DNA of 41,008 nt. Source: Phycisphaerales bacterium (GTDB lineage Bacteria > Planctomycetota > Phycisphaerae > Phycisphaerales > UBA1924). Of this stretch, positions 40,788 to 41,008 are shown one piece after another. Position numbers and translations under genes: made by a program. Numbering within the stretch: position 1 is the stretch's first letter; each line of letters begins with the position of its first letter. The stretch is from positions 1 to 41,008 of the forward strand of contig JABWBC010000014.1 of the NCBI GenBank assembly GCA_013360695.1. The letters run 5' to 3'. The notes below the pieces were generated by a model. The model did no database searches, had not been told where the DNA came from, and saw only the letters and a program-made list of their open reading frames with translations.

Positions 40788-41008
<221 letters not shown>

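Overview
High-GC bacterial chromosome segment, probably Planctomycetota and Phycisphaerae-like. That assignment is inferred from the dockerin-tailed secreted protein, the pseudopilin style and the gene content. The window is bracketed by two rRNA genes on the minus strand. The 5' ~1.83 kb of a 23S rRNA gene lies at the left edge (5' end ~1831), and the 3' ~215 nt of a 16S rRNA gene lies at the right edge (3' end ~40794). About 39 kb of ordinary protein-coding genes separates them, so 16S and 23S are unlinked at this locus. Local signals support separate transcription: an intrinsic terminator after the 16S gene (40548-40582), and a candidate promoter, boxB-like hairpin and boxA-like element upstream of the 23S gene (2099-2219). 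Between them I support about 28 CDSs. They include a PilM-type (apparent PilM-PilN fusion) type IV pilus operon, an EF-G-like GTPase, a secreted protein gene with an in-frame TGA, thiS/thiG, a YkgJ-type protein, a YeiH exporter, and a cysteine dioxygenase between two class-V PLP enzymes. Also present are tandem secreted metalloproteases, an Fpg/Nei glycosylase, a PDZ lipoprotein, MFS and DMT transporters, an HD hydrolase, CoaD, AsnS, a pseudopilin, RlmN, DnaB, a dockerin-tailed secreted protein, a Tat-signal sugar-isomerase-like protein, a methyltransferase and PhoU. I saw no CRISPR array, IS element, prophage or tRNA. The most notable items are the split rRNA architecture with its own 23S leader, the sulfur-amino-acid cluster with a eukaryote-like cysteine dioxygenase active site, the in-frame TGA, and short 8-nt-phased repeats just downstream of stop codons.
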